From positions 1-47,637 of IMG/VR virus record IMGVR_UViG_3300009168_000020: a DNA stretch of 47,637 nucleotides; one strand, 5' to 3'. Shown here piece after piece: positions 17,301 to 24,968 of this stretch (position 1 is the stretch's first letter; every line of letters starts with the position of its first letter). This DNA is from a virus. Both the position numbers and the translations under genes were made by a program. Below the pieces are notes generated by a model. The model was not told the origin of the DNA. It saw only the letters and a program-made list of their open reading frames with translations, and did not search any database.

Positions 17301-17765
17301 GTTTCAATGGGCATGGCAGGCGCGGCCGGGAATGGTTTGGTCGGGCGAGGACTAGCGAGGCAATGCAGGCAGGGCAGGATATGGGTTGGCAAGGCGAGAC
17401 TCGGATTGTTAGGGCAAGGCAGGATTGGAGAGTCAAGGTATGGACGGGCCAGGATTGGTGCGTATCGGCAATGCAGGTGGGTCAAGGTTGGGCTCGGCCT
17501 GTATCGGAGCGATCGGGCGAGGTGTGGTGTGGCAGGTTAGGCGAGTCGAGGTATTCCAAGGAGCGGTATCGAATGGCAACGCAGGTATGGACTGACAAGG
17601 ATGGTCAAGGCAAGACCGGGAAAGTTACGGCATTGCAGACTCGGCTTGGCGTGGCTGGGCAGGAGAGGCGAGTATTGGACTAGCGAGGTCGGGCATGGAG
17701 AGGAATGGTAATGCAGGCGAGGTCCGGCGTGGCAAGGCGGGGCTGAGCGAGGCAAGTAAATGCAA
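17301..17765 (+). repeat. Long block of degenerate G-rich pentanucleotide repeats
   Basis: About 465 bases without a believable gene. A G or GG falls every five bases and stays in phase over long stretches: from about 17476 to 17580 nearly every fifth position is G, mostly as GG. Common units are GGCAA, GGCAT, GGCAG, AGGTA and TGGTG. C never runs on this strand, so the strands are strongly asymmetric. Several reading frames stay open by chance, but none looks like protein. Possible roles are a protein-binding array, an unusual structure such as G-quadruplex, or a mutational relic; none is proven. Confidence 0.75.
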
Positions 17766-17785
17766 AACAGGCAAATAAGGACAGC

Positions 17786-17935
17786 ATGAAACGCAAACAA
17801 ATCCTGCCGCCCTGGCTCCTACTCGCCGCCCTACTCACCGGAGCAATTCTCGGCTGCATGGCGGGATGCGGCGGCAGACCTACACCGACTTATGAGCAGC
17901 AAGTCAATCACCTTGTTTGGGGGATAACCGTATGA
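17786..17935 (+). CDS. Small putative lipoprotein, 49 residues
   Basis: Preceded by AAGGA (17777-17781). MKRKQ and a Leu/Ala-rich core are followed by TGAILGC, a lipobox-like site with Cys24 as the likely lipidated residue, then a short Gly/Pro-rich part (MAGCGGRPTPT). It would be exported and anchored in the envelope. Its stop overlaps the next ATG. Confidence 0.55.
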   Translation: MKRKQILPPWLLLAALLTGAILGCMAGCGGRPTPTYEQQVNHLVWGITV

Positions 17936-18030
17936 ACACACTCAAAGACATTCTGATGCTTCGCGGGCCGTGGTTTTACGGGATCTGCTTTATCGGAATT
18001 GCTATCGCGCTCGTTTGGGGGTGGAGATGA
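17932..18030 (+). CDS. Tiny membrane protein, 32 residues
   Basis: Starts in an ATGA overlap and ends in another. MNTLKDILMLRG is followed by one hydrophobic helix (WFYGICFIGIAIALVWGW). Nothing more can be said about function. Confidence 0.5.
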   Translation: MNTLKDILMLRGPWFYGICFIGIAIALVWGWR

Positions 18031-18218
18031 TTACCTGGACGGGAGATGAGCAAATGCTAAACGCTCCAAGTCAGATAGCGAACGATTTGAAAGACGCCCT
18101 ACCTGACGCATTTGATGTCGCAATCGGAATTGTCAATGCGTCAAAGATATGCTTCCCGATCTGGCTACTCATTGCGCTAGCCGTGTTCGTGAGGATGTTA
18201 TGGTCGAAGCCCTTTTAA
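18027..18218 (+). CDS. Small C-terminal-anchored membrane protein
   Basis: A 63-residue product from ATG 18027, in a four-base overlap. An amphipathic N-terminal half is followed by a membrane helix (CFPIWLLIALAVFVRMLW) at the C-terminus. A later start at 18054 is possible. Confidence 0.5.
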   Translation: MITWTGDEQMLNAPSQIANDLKDALPDAFDVAIGIVNASKICFPIWLLIALAVFVRMLWSKPF

Positions 18219-18304
18219 TAGCCGGAATATTTATGACTGTGCTTATTGGCTTCGGCGGGCTGATCGTGTGGCTGTGCGAGCGGACACCGGGGATAAGGAA
18301 ATGA
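18200..18304 (+). CDS. Tiny membrane protein, 34 residues
   Basis: GAGG at 18191-18194 precedes ATG 18200. The product is mostly one hydrophobic helix (ALLIAGIFMTVLIGFGGLIV) ending in a short basic tail. It overlaps the previous gene by 19 bases. Confidence 0.5.
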   Translation: MVEALLIAGIFMTVLIGFGGLIVWLCERTPGIRK

Positions 18305-18573
18305 CTTTGCTTGCTGTGCAGCGTGGAAGGACACGCACGGAGAACGTGGTCGATTCGACAGGGGAGAGTGAGCGGGTGCAAAGCCGTTCTGCAAGAGAGC
18401 CGGAGGGATTCTCGGACTCAGCCGGCGTTTCCTCTCCGTTGGCGGAAACAGGATCGAGCCGCTATCAAGCGCGGCCACAGCAAGCATATCCCGCCGTCTT
18501 CGGCAGAACCGTCCGACCCTCGGGCAACGGACGACTAGCGCGGGGGCGGCGGGAGCAAATAAGGGAGAATGAA
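18305..18573 (+). other. Gene-poor stretch with hairpins
   Basis: This 269-base stretch can be read as an N-terminal extension of the next gene, but the implied protein is Arg/Ser/Gly-rich and not protein-like. Short stems are visible: GCCG-TCTT-CGGC near 18490 and CGTCCG/CGGACG near 18510-18533. It may hold a structured RNA or a degraded gene. Confidence 0.35.
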
Positions 18574-18855
18574 ATGCCATCAGGACAAACCAAGATACTC
18601 AGGACTGACGGAACCGAAGAAATCATTAACCGGAAAGTTCCATGGACGGAACTGGAAACAATCCTAAATTGCGATTGCTTCGATACGGTCAATCTACACG
18701 ACGGCCACGTCATGCTGGTTGATGACAACGGAATTGCAGACGCCAAACAGATCAATCACAAAGCAACGGATCTCTATCACGGTGTTTGCCGGCCTGGAAC
18801 GACTTTCCCCATCGTTGGCGATGTCGCCATAGTTTGGGATGAAGACTTTGCTTAG
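18574..18855 (+). CDS. DUF3846-like phage protein
   Basis: ATG 18574 has an AAGGGAG site at 18561-18567, so the longer frame to 18301 is rejected. The 93-residue product matches the small phage/plasmid family with the landmarks DTVNLHDGHVMLVDDNG, then NHKATDLYH and a final PIVGDVAIVWDEDFA. The family is common in early regions of phages and conjugative elements; its role is unknown. Confidence 0.7.
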   Translation: MPSGQTKILRTDGTEEIINRKVPWTELETILNCDCFDTVNLHDGHVMLVDDNGIADAKQINHKATDLYHGVCRPGTTFPIVGDVAIVWDEDFA

Positions 18856-18859
18856 AGTT

Positions 18860-19021
18860 ATGCCCACAGTCGCGATAGGGATCATGTCAGAGGGACTCCG
18901 TGAAAGACTCTTTTGGCAGATCAAATCCAATAGTCTTGAGCAAACTCGCGAAGCCGGGCGTACCGGCACTGTGGGCTCCAAGTGTGAAGGGGGCATTGTG
19001 CCCGAGATTGCAGTGTTTTGA
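18860..19021 (+). CDS. Possible small gene, 53 residues
   Basis: Open frame from ATG 18860 with a weak AGAG ribosome binding site, just after the DUF3846-like gene. The sequence is mixed and unrecognised (MSEGLRERLFWQIKSN). It could be chance. Confidence 0.3.
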   Translation: MPTVAIGIMSEGLRERLFWQIKSNSLEQTREAGRTGTVGSKCEGGIVPEIAVF

Positions 19022-19067
19022 CTAGGCGGGGTCGTTTGACGGCGGCCACGCTGAATTAAAGGCAATT

Positions 19068-19283
19068 ATGATAAGCGCATACGTACACATCAAAGCAGAG
19101 CAAAGGCCGAGATTTGACCTTATATCCAGCGGCATAGCCATTATCGACGTCGCGGACTGTCATTTGTGCTTTGAAGATCTTGACCACGCCCGCGCCTTTG
19201 CCGCCGAGATTCTAGTCAAGATCAGCGAGATTGATCAGGTGACGATACCGGGCGTTCTGCCGGTGGAGAGGGTTGTAGCCTAA
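19068..19283 (+). CDS. Hypothetical protein, 71 residues
   Basis: A compact alpha/beta protein (IAIIDVADCHLCFEDLDHARAF) with an AAAGGC ribosome binding site. No family is recognised. Its stop overlaps the next start by one base. Confidence 0.5.
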   Translation: MISAYVHIKAEQRPRFDLISSGIAIIDVADCHLCFEDLDHARAFAAEILVKISEIDQVTIPGVLPVERVVA

Positions 19284-19546
19284 TGTCTCCCTTACCCAAG
19301 GCAGGATCGGAGCCTACCAACCGTTATAACGCCAGAATCAATGTAATCTGCGCGACCTGTGGCGCATCCGTACCCTGGCGCAAGGGCAAGAAGTATTGCA
19401 GCCCCAAGTGCCGGATGGCGGGATACCAGAAGCGGGCGGCGAAAAGGACGATGCAGAGAATGATTGATAGCTACGTCAAGTTTGTACAGTCACAAGCGGA
19501 AGCCGATGGCATTCCGTTTGACGCGGAAGAAGTAGAGGAAAGGTAA
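19283..19546 (+). CDS. Small zinc-ribbon protein
   Basis: An 87-residue protein with a four-Cys zinc site: CATCG (two Cys), then YCSPKCRMAGYQKRA (two Cys). The C-S-x-x-C-R-x-A-x-Y pattern is common in small DNA-associated phage proteins. The C-terminal half is a charged helix. Confidence 0.7.
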   Translation: MSPLPKAGSEPTNRYNARINVICATCGASVPWRKGKKYCSPKCRMAGYQKRAAKRTMQRMIDSYVKFVQSQAEADGIPFDAEEVEER

Positions 19547-19596
19547 CCAATTCGCATCCCTCAGACAACGGAGGGAGGCAAAAGGAGAAAACGAGT

Positions 19597-20577
19597 ATGG
19601 CAAGCAAATTCACGAAAGCTAAAAGCAAACAGGCTTATTTGAAGATGGCCCTGTACGGCGGAACCGGATCAGGGAAAACCCTGACATCGCTTTTGATCTC
19701 AGAGGGACTTGCAAAACTCTGTGGAAAGCGAGTCGCCTACATTGACACAGAGAACGGAAGCGATTTCTACGCCACCGACGTTCCCGAAAGGCTTGTTCAC
19801 CCGATGGCCTTTGACTTCGACCGCATCCAAACAGCCCAGCTCATGGATGTGTTGGAAGCCGTTGAAACCTTGGACACCGACGTCTACGGGGTTGTGGTGA
19901 TCGATCAGATGACAACTCTTTGGGAAGCTGCCAGAGCTGCTTACAACGGGAAAAAGACCGTGATCGGCGGCATCCCAATTCAGGCGTGGGGAGATATTAA
20001 AAGACCTTACAAGCGCATCGTATCTCTGACGCGCGATGGCAACTACCACTCCATCTATCTTGGCCGAGAGGGAATGATTATCGACAAGGACGAAGACGGG
20101 GAAATGGAAGTCATCGGAACCAAAATGAAGGCCGAAGGGGAAACGGCATACGAGCCGCACATCCTTGGCCGCATGAAACAGACGATGGAGAAGGACGGAA
20201 ACTATCGGATCAGCGTTTTCTTTGAGAAAGACAGGTCCGGCGTTCTTACCGGGCGCACGTTCAACTGGCCGAATTTCGATACCATAAAGCCGGTCGTGAA
20301 GTACCTAACCGGGGTTGAGCAAAACAAACTCGGAACCGCAGAAGAAAACGCCGAGAAGGACGTTGAAGCCCAAGAGCGCGAGGCGCAAAAGGTTGAGGCA
20401 GAGCGCCGGGATATGTACGAGTTGATCAGATCCGCCATTCTCAACGCCAAGGATGAATCCCAACTCAAGACCGCCTGGGCGTTGACCAACGGAAAGAAAG
20501 GGAAGCTCGGAGACCTTTTCGACCAGCTCCAGACCATGAAAGACTCCCGCAAGGCTGAGTTAAGGGAGGCTGCATAA
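19597..20577 (+). CDS. Sak4-like RecA-fold ATPase (recombination)
   Basis: A 326-residue P-loop ATPase. Walker A is GGTGSGKT (residues 21-28) and Walker B is GVVVIDQ (Asp103). Length, P-loop near the N-terminus and a charged, helical C-terminal third fit Sak4-type phage single-strand annealing or recombination proteins. These work with an SSB, and the next gene is an SSB, overlapping by one base. A GGAG site (19583-19586) precedes the start. The specific Sak4 name is by resemblance. Confidence 0.8.
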   Translation: MASKFTKAKSKQAYLKMALYGGTGSGKTLTSLLISEGLAKLCGKRVAYIDTENGSDFYATDVPERLVHPMAFDFDRIQTAQLMDVLEAVETLDTDVYGVVVIDQMTTLWEAARAAYNGKKTVIGGIPIQAWGDIKRPYKRIVSLTRDGNYHSIYLGREGMIIDKDEDGEMEVIGTKMKAEGETAYEPHILGRMKQTMEKDGNYRISVFFEKDRSGVLTGRTFNWPNFDTIKPVVKYLTGVEQNKLGTAEENAEKDVEAQEREAQKVEAERRDMYELIRSAILNAKDESQLKTAWALTNGKKGKLGDLFDQLQTMKDSRKAELREAA

Positions 20578-21200
20578 TGTCACTCAAAGCCGATACCAAA
20601 TATAGCGGTAAAGTCGCGGAAGGCAGTCAACTATACACCACTCAAACCGGAACCGTGGGTTATCAGGTGATGCTGGAAACCGAGGATGAGCAAACCAGCT
20701 TCACGATCTGGCTCACCGAGAAGAACCGGGCAAGGGCGAGTAAAGCATTTGAAACCCTTGGGGTCGATCCTGAGAATTTGAAAAGCCAAGCCTACCTTGA
20801 ATATCAACTCGGGGTTGATATTGTCGGAAAAGAAGTCTCCTTTGGCACCAAGGCTGAAGAATACAACGGGAGAACTACTATCAAGGTCGCTTGGATCGGG
20901 AAGAAATCGGACCCAAATTTGGCAAGAGGAGCCGCGTCGTTCTTTGGAGGTGGAGGAAAGGGAACTGGTAGCTCCGGGCCTTCAGAGCCATCGACAAAAC
21001 AAGAAGATCCAATCACAGACGACGATATTCCCTTCATGGTGGACATAACATGGAAAGAACGCACAAAGCCTGCTTCAAATGCGGAATCGACAAGCCTATT
21101 GACCAATTTTATAAACATTCGGCGATGGGTGATGGGCATCTTGGAAAGTGTATGGCATGCACAAAACTTGATGTCAAATTGCGTTACATCAAACGCATAG
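20577..21200 (+). CDS. ssb: Single-stranded DNA-binding protein with unusual C-terminal extension
   Basis: Residues about 1-115 form an OB-fold-like SSB (VGYQVMLETEDEQTSFTIWL, then GVDIVGKEVSFGTKAEEYNGR). A flexible Gly/Ser/Pro linker leads to ITDDDIPF, the classic SSB acidic tip that binds partner proteins and normally ends the protein. Here the frame runs on for about 55 more residues through the start of the HNH gene. Either the tail tip is buried, or the extension is an insertion side effect, or the sequence carries a small error. The ATP-dependent partner lies upstream. Confidence 0.8.
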   Translation: MSLKADTKYSGKVAEGSQLYTTQTGTVGYQVMLETEDEQTSFTIWLTEKNRARASKAFETLGVDPENLKSQAYLEYQLGVDIVGKEVSFGTKAEEYNGRTTIKVAWIGKKSDPNLARGAASFFGGGGKGTGSSGPSEPSTKQEDPITDDDIPFMVDITWKERTKPASNAESTSLLTNFINIRRWVMGILESVWHAQNLMSNCVTSNA

Positions 21201-21481
21201 ATTCCGTTAAGGAATACGAAAAGAAACGAATGCGCGATCCTCATCGCAAAGAATTAACGCTGGAATATCAGCGCAGAAGAAGGGCGAAATACCCCGAGAA
21301 GAACAGGGCAAGGCAGGTTCTCGGCTACTACGTTAGAACCGGGAAGGTTCCTAAATTGCCCTGTCAAATATGCGGGTCCGCTCGGTCTGAGGCTCACCAC
21401 ATAGACTACAAAAGTCCGCTTCGAGTGATCTGGCTTTGCCGGGAGCATCACAGACAAGTTGAGATTCGCAAATCTGCATAG
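21050..21481 (+). CDS. HNH endonuclease with N-terminal zinc finger
   Basis: A 143-residue protein. The N-terminus has a four-Cys finger (CFKCGIDKPIDQFY, then KCMACTK), the middle is a basic helix (EYQRRRRAKYPEKNRARQ), and the C-terminus is an HNH motif: CQICGS, EAHHIDY, and WLCREHHRQVE. It is probably a free-standing homing endonuclease. It overlaps the 3' end of the SSB gene by 151 bases in another frame, which suggests a late insertion there. GGTGGA at 21038-21043 is its ribosome binding site. Confidence 0.8.
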   Translation: MERTHKACFKCGIDKPIDQFYKHSAMGDGHLGKCMACTKLDVKLRYIKRIDSVKEYEKKRMRDPHRKELTLEYQRRRRAKYPEKNRARQVLGYYVRTGKVPKLPCQICGSARSEAHHIDYKSPLRVIWLCREHHRQVEIRKSA

Positions 21482-21510
21482 ATGGTGAAACACGCGATTT
21501 AGGAGGGGAG

Positions 21511-21735
21511 ATGTTGACTGTGCTTCGACTAGATAGATGGGCTGGTCGCGTAAGCCTGTATTACCAGTATCGCAAAAACGGCAAGCAGTATCGGGATGCA
21601 CATAGATGGGAGAAGATTGCATGTGGAGCGTTTAACTATTGCGTCTGTCTAATCTGTGGGCATGAGAAATGCAATATCAAAGGATGCAACTGCGGGACCT
21701 GCTTTCATTGCGGGATGAAGATGGAGGGGAGATGA
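21511..21735 (+). CDS. Cys-rich small zinc-binding protein
   Basis: A 74-residue protein with a strong AGGAGGGGAG site. Cysteines in CVCLICGHEKCNIKGCNC and TCFHCGMK suggest two zinc sites. The gene ends in a four-base overlap with the next. Confidence 0.6.
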   Translation: MLTVLRLDRWAGRVSLYYQYRKNGKQYRDAHRWEKIACGAFNYCVCLICGHEKCNIKGCNCGTCFHCGMKMEGR

Positions 21736-22121
21736 AAGGGCCAAGATGCCAGAAGCATCAGAAGCGTCATTACATGGTGAACGATTGCGATCAGTGTAAG
21801 CAAGAGCGCATCACCTCACTCGAACTGAGGCTGGCTAAGGCGGAAGAACTGACCGTCAAACTCAGGGACAGGGTTACTGAAGCTGAAATGCTTAATTATG
21901 AGATCAAGATCGAAAATAATAATCTAAAATTCGGCCTTAATCAGGAACGAGGAAAGCCGCGCTGTGAGCATTGCGGGTCAGACCACATGATTCTTATGGG
22001 CTGTCCTCGATGTGGCGCTCCACAGTGTTGCGACCAGTGTTGCCAAATAACAACGCTCACTGACAGAGTTGAACGCCTCCAATCCGATCTGACTAGGCAG
22101 GAGTCACATGAAAAAGGTTAA
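21732..22121 (+). CDS. Coiled-coil zinc-finger protein
   Basis: ATG 21732 is chosen (ATGA overlap, GGAGGGGAG upstream), giving 129 residues. An N-terminal Cys/His cluster (CQKHQKRHYMVNDCDQC) is followed by a coiled coil (about residues 30-75) and a second Cys cluster (CEHCGSDHM, CPRCGAPQCCDQCC). Probably a nucleic-acid or protein adaptor; no family is named. Confidence 0.6.
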   Translation: MKGPRCQKHQKRHYMVNDCDQCKQERITSLELRLAKAEELTVKLRDRVTEAEMLNYEIKIENNNLKFGLNQERGKPRCEHCGSDHMILMGCPRCGAPQCCDQCCQITTLTDRVERLQSDLTRQESHEKG

Positions 22122-22329
22122 GCCAATGAAGCCTGTGAAGCGATGGGCGATTCTAGGGAAAAACGGAAAGATTACGACTTCATTCGATGGGGAATTCTAT
22201 TGTGTATCGGCTAATGAATTCTGCGACATATCTCCCTCCAAAAGATGTTTAGAGAATCGGCTTGATTGCAGCATACACGACAGAATCATCCGCGTCGAAA
22301 TCCGCGAGGTCGGGAGGGGGAAGGAATGA
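22108..22329 (+). CDS. Hypothetical basic protein, 73 residues
   Basis: AGGAG (22099-22103) precedes ATG 22108. Basic start (MKKVKPMKPVKRW) and a beta-rich core with three Cys. It overlaps its neighbours by 14 and 4 bases. It is not recognised. Confidence 0.5.
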   Translation: MKKVKPMKPVKRWAILGKNGKITTSFDGEFYCVSANEFCDISPSKRCLENRLDCSIHDRIIRVEIREVGRGKE

Positions 22330-22991
22330 GCAATTATAGTGATGATGTTCCGAATGACGCTTGGGATGATTTGGAGCATGAATTAGAACAGAAATTGAGA
22401 GTTGCATTAAAGATGGCAACTCAAGCGTCAGCCCAACTCTCCGCCAAGGATCGGGAGCTTGCTGAGGCTAAAGCTGCATGCGGGCAACTGGCGATTGGCG
22501 CAAGCGAACACGGCGAAACGCTTGAGAAGGAGCTTGCTGAGGCGCGGAAAGAATACGAGAACATGAAGGGTATTTATGGTGAATGCAGAGCAATTGTTGA
22601 CGAGCAGAACTTAGTTGTAAAACAAAAATCCGATGAGTCTAAGCGCCTTAAATTACAGATAGGCGATTTGCAGGGTAATTTGAAGTACATGACTTCAATT
22701 GCTAACCAGCATAGAGATGAGCTGTCCACCCTCAAGCACACAATAGTAGCCACTATCGGCGGTGTGGATTACGAAGGATTCCCAACAAGTGAGATTAACT
22801 ATCTTCAGCGGTTGCGGATACTTCTTGAGCGAGAGGCCGAGCTTGGCAAGTACAAGGATGCCCTGAATAAGCTCATGTGTGAAGCCAAAGGATTTATTTC
22901 AATGGCCGACCCTGATGACCACGGCAACACCAATATCGCCGTTATGAATCATTGGATCGACAATGCAGAAAAACTTCTGAAGGAGTCCTAA
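22326..22991 (+). CDS. Long coiled-coil protein
   Basis: The start is ATG 22326 with GGAAGGA upstream, giving 221 residues; an earlier in-frame start would overlap the previous gene. The protein is largely coiled coil (about residues 10-140), rich in Glu, Lys and Ala, with a C-terminal helical domain. It could be a scaffold or DNA-complex accessory factor. No domain is recognised. Confidence 0.6.
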   Translation: MSNYSDDVPNDAWDDLEHELEQKLRVALKMATQASAQLSAKDRELAEAKAACGQLAIGASEHGETLEKELAEARKEYENMKGIYGECRAIVDEQNLVVKQKSDESKRLKLQIGDLQGNLKYMTSIANQHRDELSTLKHTIVATIGGVDYEGFPTSEINYLQRLRILLEREAELGKYKDALNKLMCEAKGFISMADPDDHGNTNIAVMNHWIDNAEKLLKES

Positions 22992-23107
22992 TGCTCAACT
23001 ACCTAACCCAACACATCGTCCGCCGTCGCGTTGACATCATCGGCACGCTGATCGCAGTCGCGCTGTTTGCGTTTGCGTGCGGGCATGTGTGCAGGGGGAT
23101 GTTTTGA
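22991..23107 (+). CDS. Tiny membrane protein, 38 residues
   Basis: AAGGAG at 22979-22984 precedes ATG 22991. A basic N-terminus (IVRRRVD) and one membrane helix (IIGTLIAVALFAFACG). The stop overlaps the TTG start of the next gene. Confidence 0.5.
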   Translation: MLNYLTQHIVRRRVDIIGTLIAVALFAFACGHVCRGMF

Positions 23108-23397
23108 GACGTGCCGCCAAGATCGACGCTAACCAGCCTGCCATCGTTAACGCTCTCCGTCTCGCCGGCGCACACGTTCTAGACCTGTCCAGACTAGGCG
23201 GCGGCTGTCCTGACATCCTAGCGGAGTACCGTGGCCGATGGCTGCTGCTGGAAATAAAGGACGGCACACGCAAGCCCAGCGAGCGCCGGCTGACCGAAAT
23301 GGAAGCGCGGTTTCACCAGATATGGGGTGAGCGCGTGAGGGTTGTGGAGAGTTTGGAGCAGGCGTTTGAGGTTATGGGGGTGAGGGTTGGAAAGTAA
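23104..23397 (+). CDS. VRR-NUC-like nuclease
   Basis: I choose TTG 23104 (in a TTGA overlap, with AGGGGG upstream), giving 97 residues. The core follows the VRR-NUC pattern: N-terminal DANQPAIVNALRLAG, the G-G-C-P-D-I-L turn with Asp, and LLLEIKDG with Glu and Lys of the PD-(D/E)XK nuclease site, then PSERRLTEMEARFH. Such small phage nucleases are structure-specific and may process replication or recombination intermediates. Confidence 0.75.
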   Translation: MRRAAKIDANQPAIVNALRLAGAHVLDLSRLGGGCPDILAEYRGRWLLLEIKDGTRKPSERRLTEMEARFHQIWGERVRVVESLEQAFEVMGVRVGK

Positions 23398-23428
23398 AAA
23401 CGAGCGGGTTGTGGTGGAGATTGGGTAA

Positions 23429-23680
23429 ATGAAAGTAATGCTTACGGCTTTTGGCGGGAAATTGAGAAGCGACGTCTTGGAATATCCAGAAGAAATAGGC
23501 CATAGAATCACAATCCCAATGCCTATTGATGGACATAAATGGGTTGAGTACAGTGGACACGTGACGCTAGATCAACCGGCTTGTATCGGGCTTGGCGTTT
23601 TTGAGAATACAGGTATGTATTTACTGGTTGGAAAAGACACATGCAAGGAATACAGGCTGATAGATTGGAAAAAACACTGA
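23429..23680 (+). CDS. Hypothetical protein, 83 residues
   Basis: A soluble beta-rich protein (HRITIPMPIDGHKWVEYSGHV) with no recognised family. It shares one base with the next gene. Confidence 0.5.
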   Translation: MKVMLTAFGGKLRSDVLEYPEEIGHRITIPMPIDGHKWVEYSGHVTLDQPACIGLGVFENTGMYLLVGKDTCKEYRLIDWKKH

Positions 23681-23883
23681 TGCCCACCATCCCCTTCTAC
23701 CCCGGCGATGAAGTCCCAATGTGGATCTGCCCGTACTGCGGCCAGGGCGTGTATCGCAGCATCATTGAGCACCTGTACGGCGGGCGTGGTGTGAAGGGGT
23801 GTGGGGAGTATTGGGAGACTGTGGGGGATGTGATTTGCATTAGTGACCATAGCACGCCTTGCAAGATGGAGAGGGAATGCTGA
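23680..23883 (+). CDS. Small Cys-containing protein, possible zinc finger
   Basis: ATG 23680 is preferred, giving 67 residues; the longer frame starts inside the upstream gene. WICPYCGQGVYRSIIEHLYGG resembles a C2 half finger with later Cys residues. It overlaps the methyltransferase start by seven bases. Confidence 0.5.
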   Translation: MPTIPFYPGDEVPMWICPYCGQGVYRSIIEHLYGGRGVKGCGEYWETVGDVICISDHSTPCKMEREC

Positions 23884-24830
23884 TTCGCGCTGATGCTCGC
23901 CATATTCCGCTGAAGGATAAGACTGTGCAATGCTGTGTGACCAGTCCTCCGTATTGGGGTCTGCGCGACTATGGCGATCCGAATCAGATCGGACTTGAGA
24001 AAACGCCGGAAGATTACGTTGCGTCTATGCTGGCTGTATTCCGGGAAGTATGGCGCGTTCTGCGGGATGATGGTGTGCTGTGGTTGAATTTGGGAGACAG
24101 TTATGTAGCGAATGGAAGCAATCAGGTTCCACAGACAAAATGTCATATTGGAAGCGGGTTTGCCGGACCTAACCGTGATGGCATGACGGGATTGAAGCCA
24201 AAGAATCTCATTGGTATCCCCTGGCGCGTAGCCTTCGCGCTCCAGGCCGATGGCTGGTATCTGCGCTCTGACATAATTTGGAGCAAGCCAAATCCCATGC
24301 CGGAGAGTGTGACGGACAGGCCGACGAAGGCGCATGAGTACATTTTCCTGCTCTCAAAATCAGGACGGTATTACTACGATGCAAAGGCAATTCAGGAACC
24401 GTCAAACGGTTGGAATGGCTCAGAATTTCAGGACGGCAAGAATTTAGTGAACCATCCCAATGTCGGGAAAAACCGAAATTGGCGTGATTGCACAACAACA
24501 AGGCGGACAACCAAAGACGCCGGCTTTAGCGTAAACCCACGACATTACGAAACTCGCAACAAGAGGACGGTATGGGAAGTATCCACTAATCCGTTTCCCG
24601 GGGCTCACTTCGCAACCTTCCCGCGTGAGATACCGGAGACTTGCATAAAAGCCGGCAGCAGGCCGGGAGATGTGATTTTAGATCCGTTCTGCGGGAGCGG
24701 CACGACGGTGATGGTTGCGCGTGACCTGGGCCGCGTAGGAATTGGACTAGATTTGACCTATCAGGAACTCGCCGCCGAGCGCATAGGCGGGAGCCTGTTC
24801 AAGAACGTGGTGAACTCAGCATGGCAATAA
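23877..24830 (+). CDS. DNA methyltransferase, beta-class, N4-C or N6-A
   Basis: The start ATG 23877 follows GGAGAGGGA. The 317-residue enzyme carries TSPPYWGLRDYG (motif IV, residues 22-33) before DPFCGSGTTV (motif I, about 269-278), the beta-class order. The SPPY form is typical of N4-cytosine enzymes but also occurs in N6-adenine ones, so the base is open. No restriction partner is seen, so it likely protects phage DNA or alters regulation. The catalytic set looks complete. Confidence 0.9.
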   Translation: MLIRADARHIPLKDKTVQCCVTSPPYWGLRDYGDPNQIGLEKTPEDYVASMLAVFREVWRVLRDDGVLWLNLGDSYVANGSNQVPQTKCHIGSGFAGPNRDGMTGLKPKNLIGIPWRVAFALQADGWYLRSDIIWSKPNPMPESVTDRPTKAHEYIFLLSKSGRYYYDAKAIQEPSNGWNGSEFQDGKNLVNHPNVGKNRNWRDCTTTRRTTKDAGFSVNPRHYETRNKRTVWEVSTNPFPGAHFATFPREIPETCIKAGSRPGDVILDPFCGSGTTVMVARDLGRVGIGLDLTYQELAAERIGGSLFKNVVNSAWQ

Positions 24831-24964
24831 AACCCAAACTCAACCCGCACATCCTCCGCGCCCGCGCAATCGTAGCCATATGGGAGTATCTGCAGGTGGC
24901 GGATGATGCGAAGTGTCAGAAGTTGTTTAGGGGGATTTGGAGATGGTTGAGGCGGGAAAAGTAG
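24821..24964 (+). CDS. Small basic protein, 47 residues
   Basis: Open frame from ATG 24821, overlapping the methyltransferase end by ten bases. It is Arg/Lys/Trp-rich (FRGIWRWLRREK), possibly nucleic-acid or membrane associated. Low certainty because it is short. Confidence 0.35.
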   Translation: MAIKPKLNPHILRARAIVAIWEYLQVADDAKCQKLFRGIWRWLRREK

Positions 24965-24968
24965 TAAA

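Noticed and set aside
17307-17683. Open + frames in the G-rich pentamer block
   Set aside because: The proteins would be simple Gly/Arg/Gln strings produced by the five-base pattern, with no ribosome binding site.
18268-18573. N-terminal extension of the DUF3846-like protein
   Set aside because: The extension is not protein-like, and a strong ribosome binding site lies at the internal ATG 18574.
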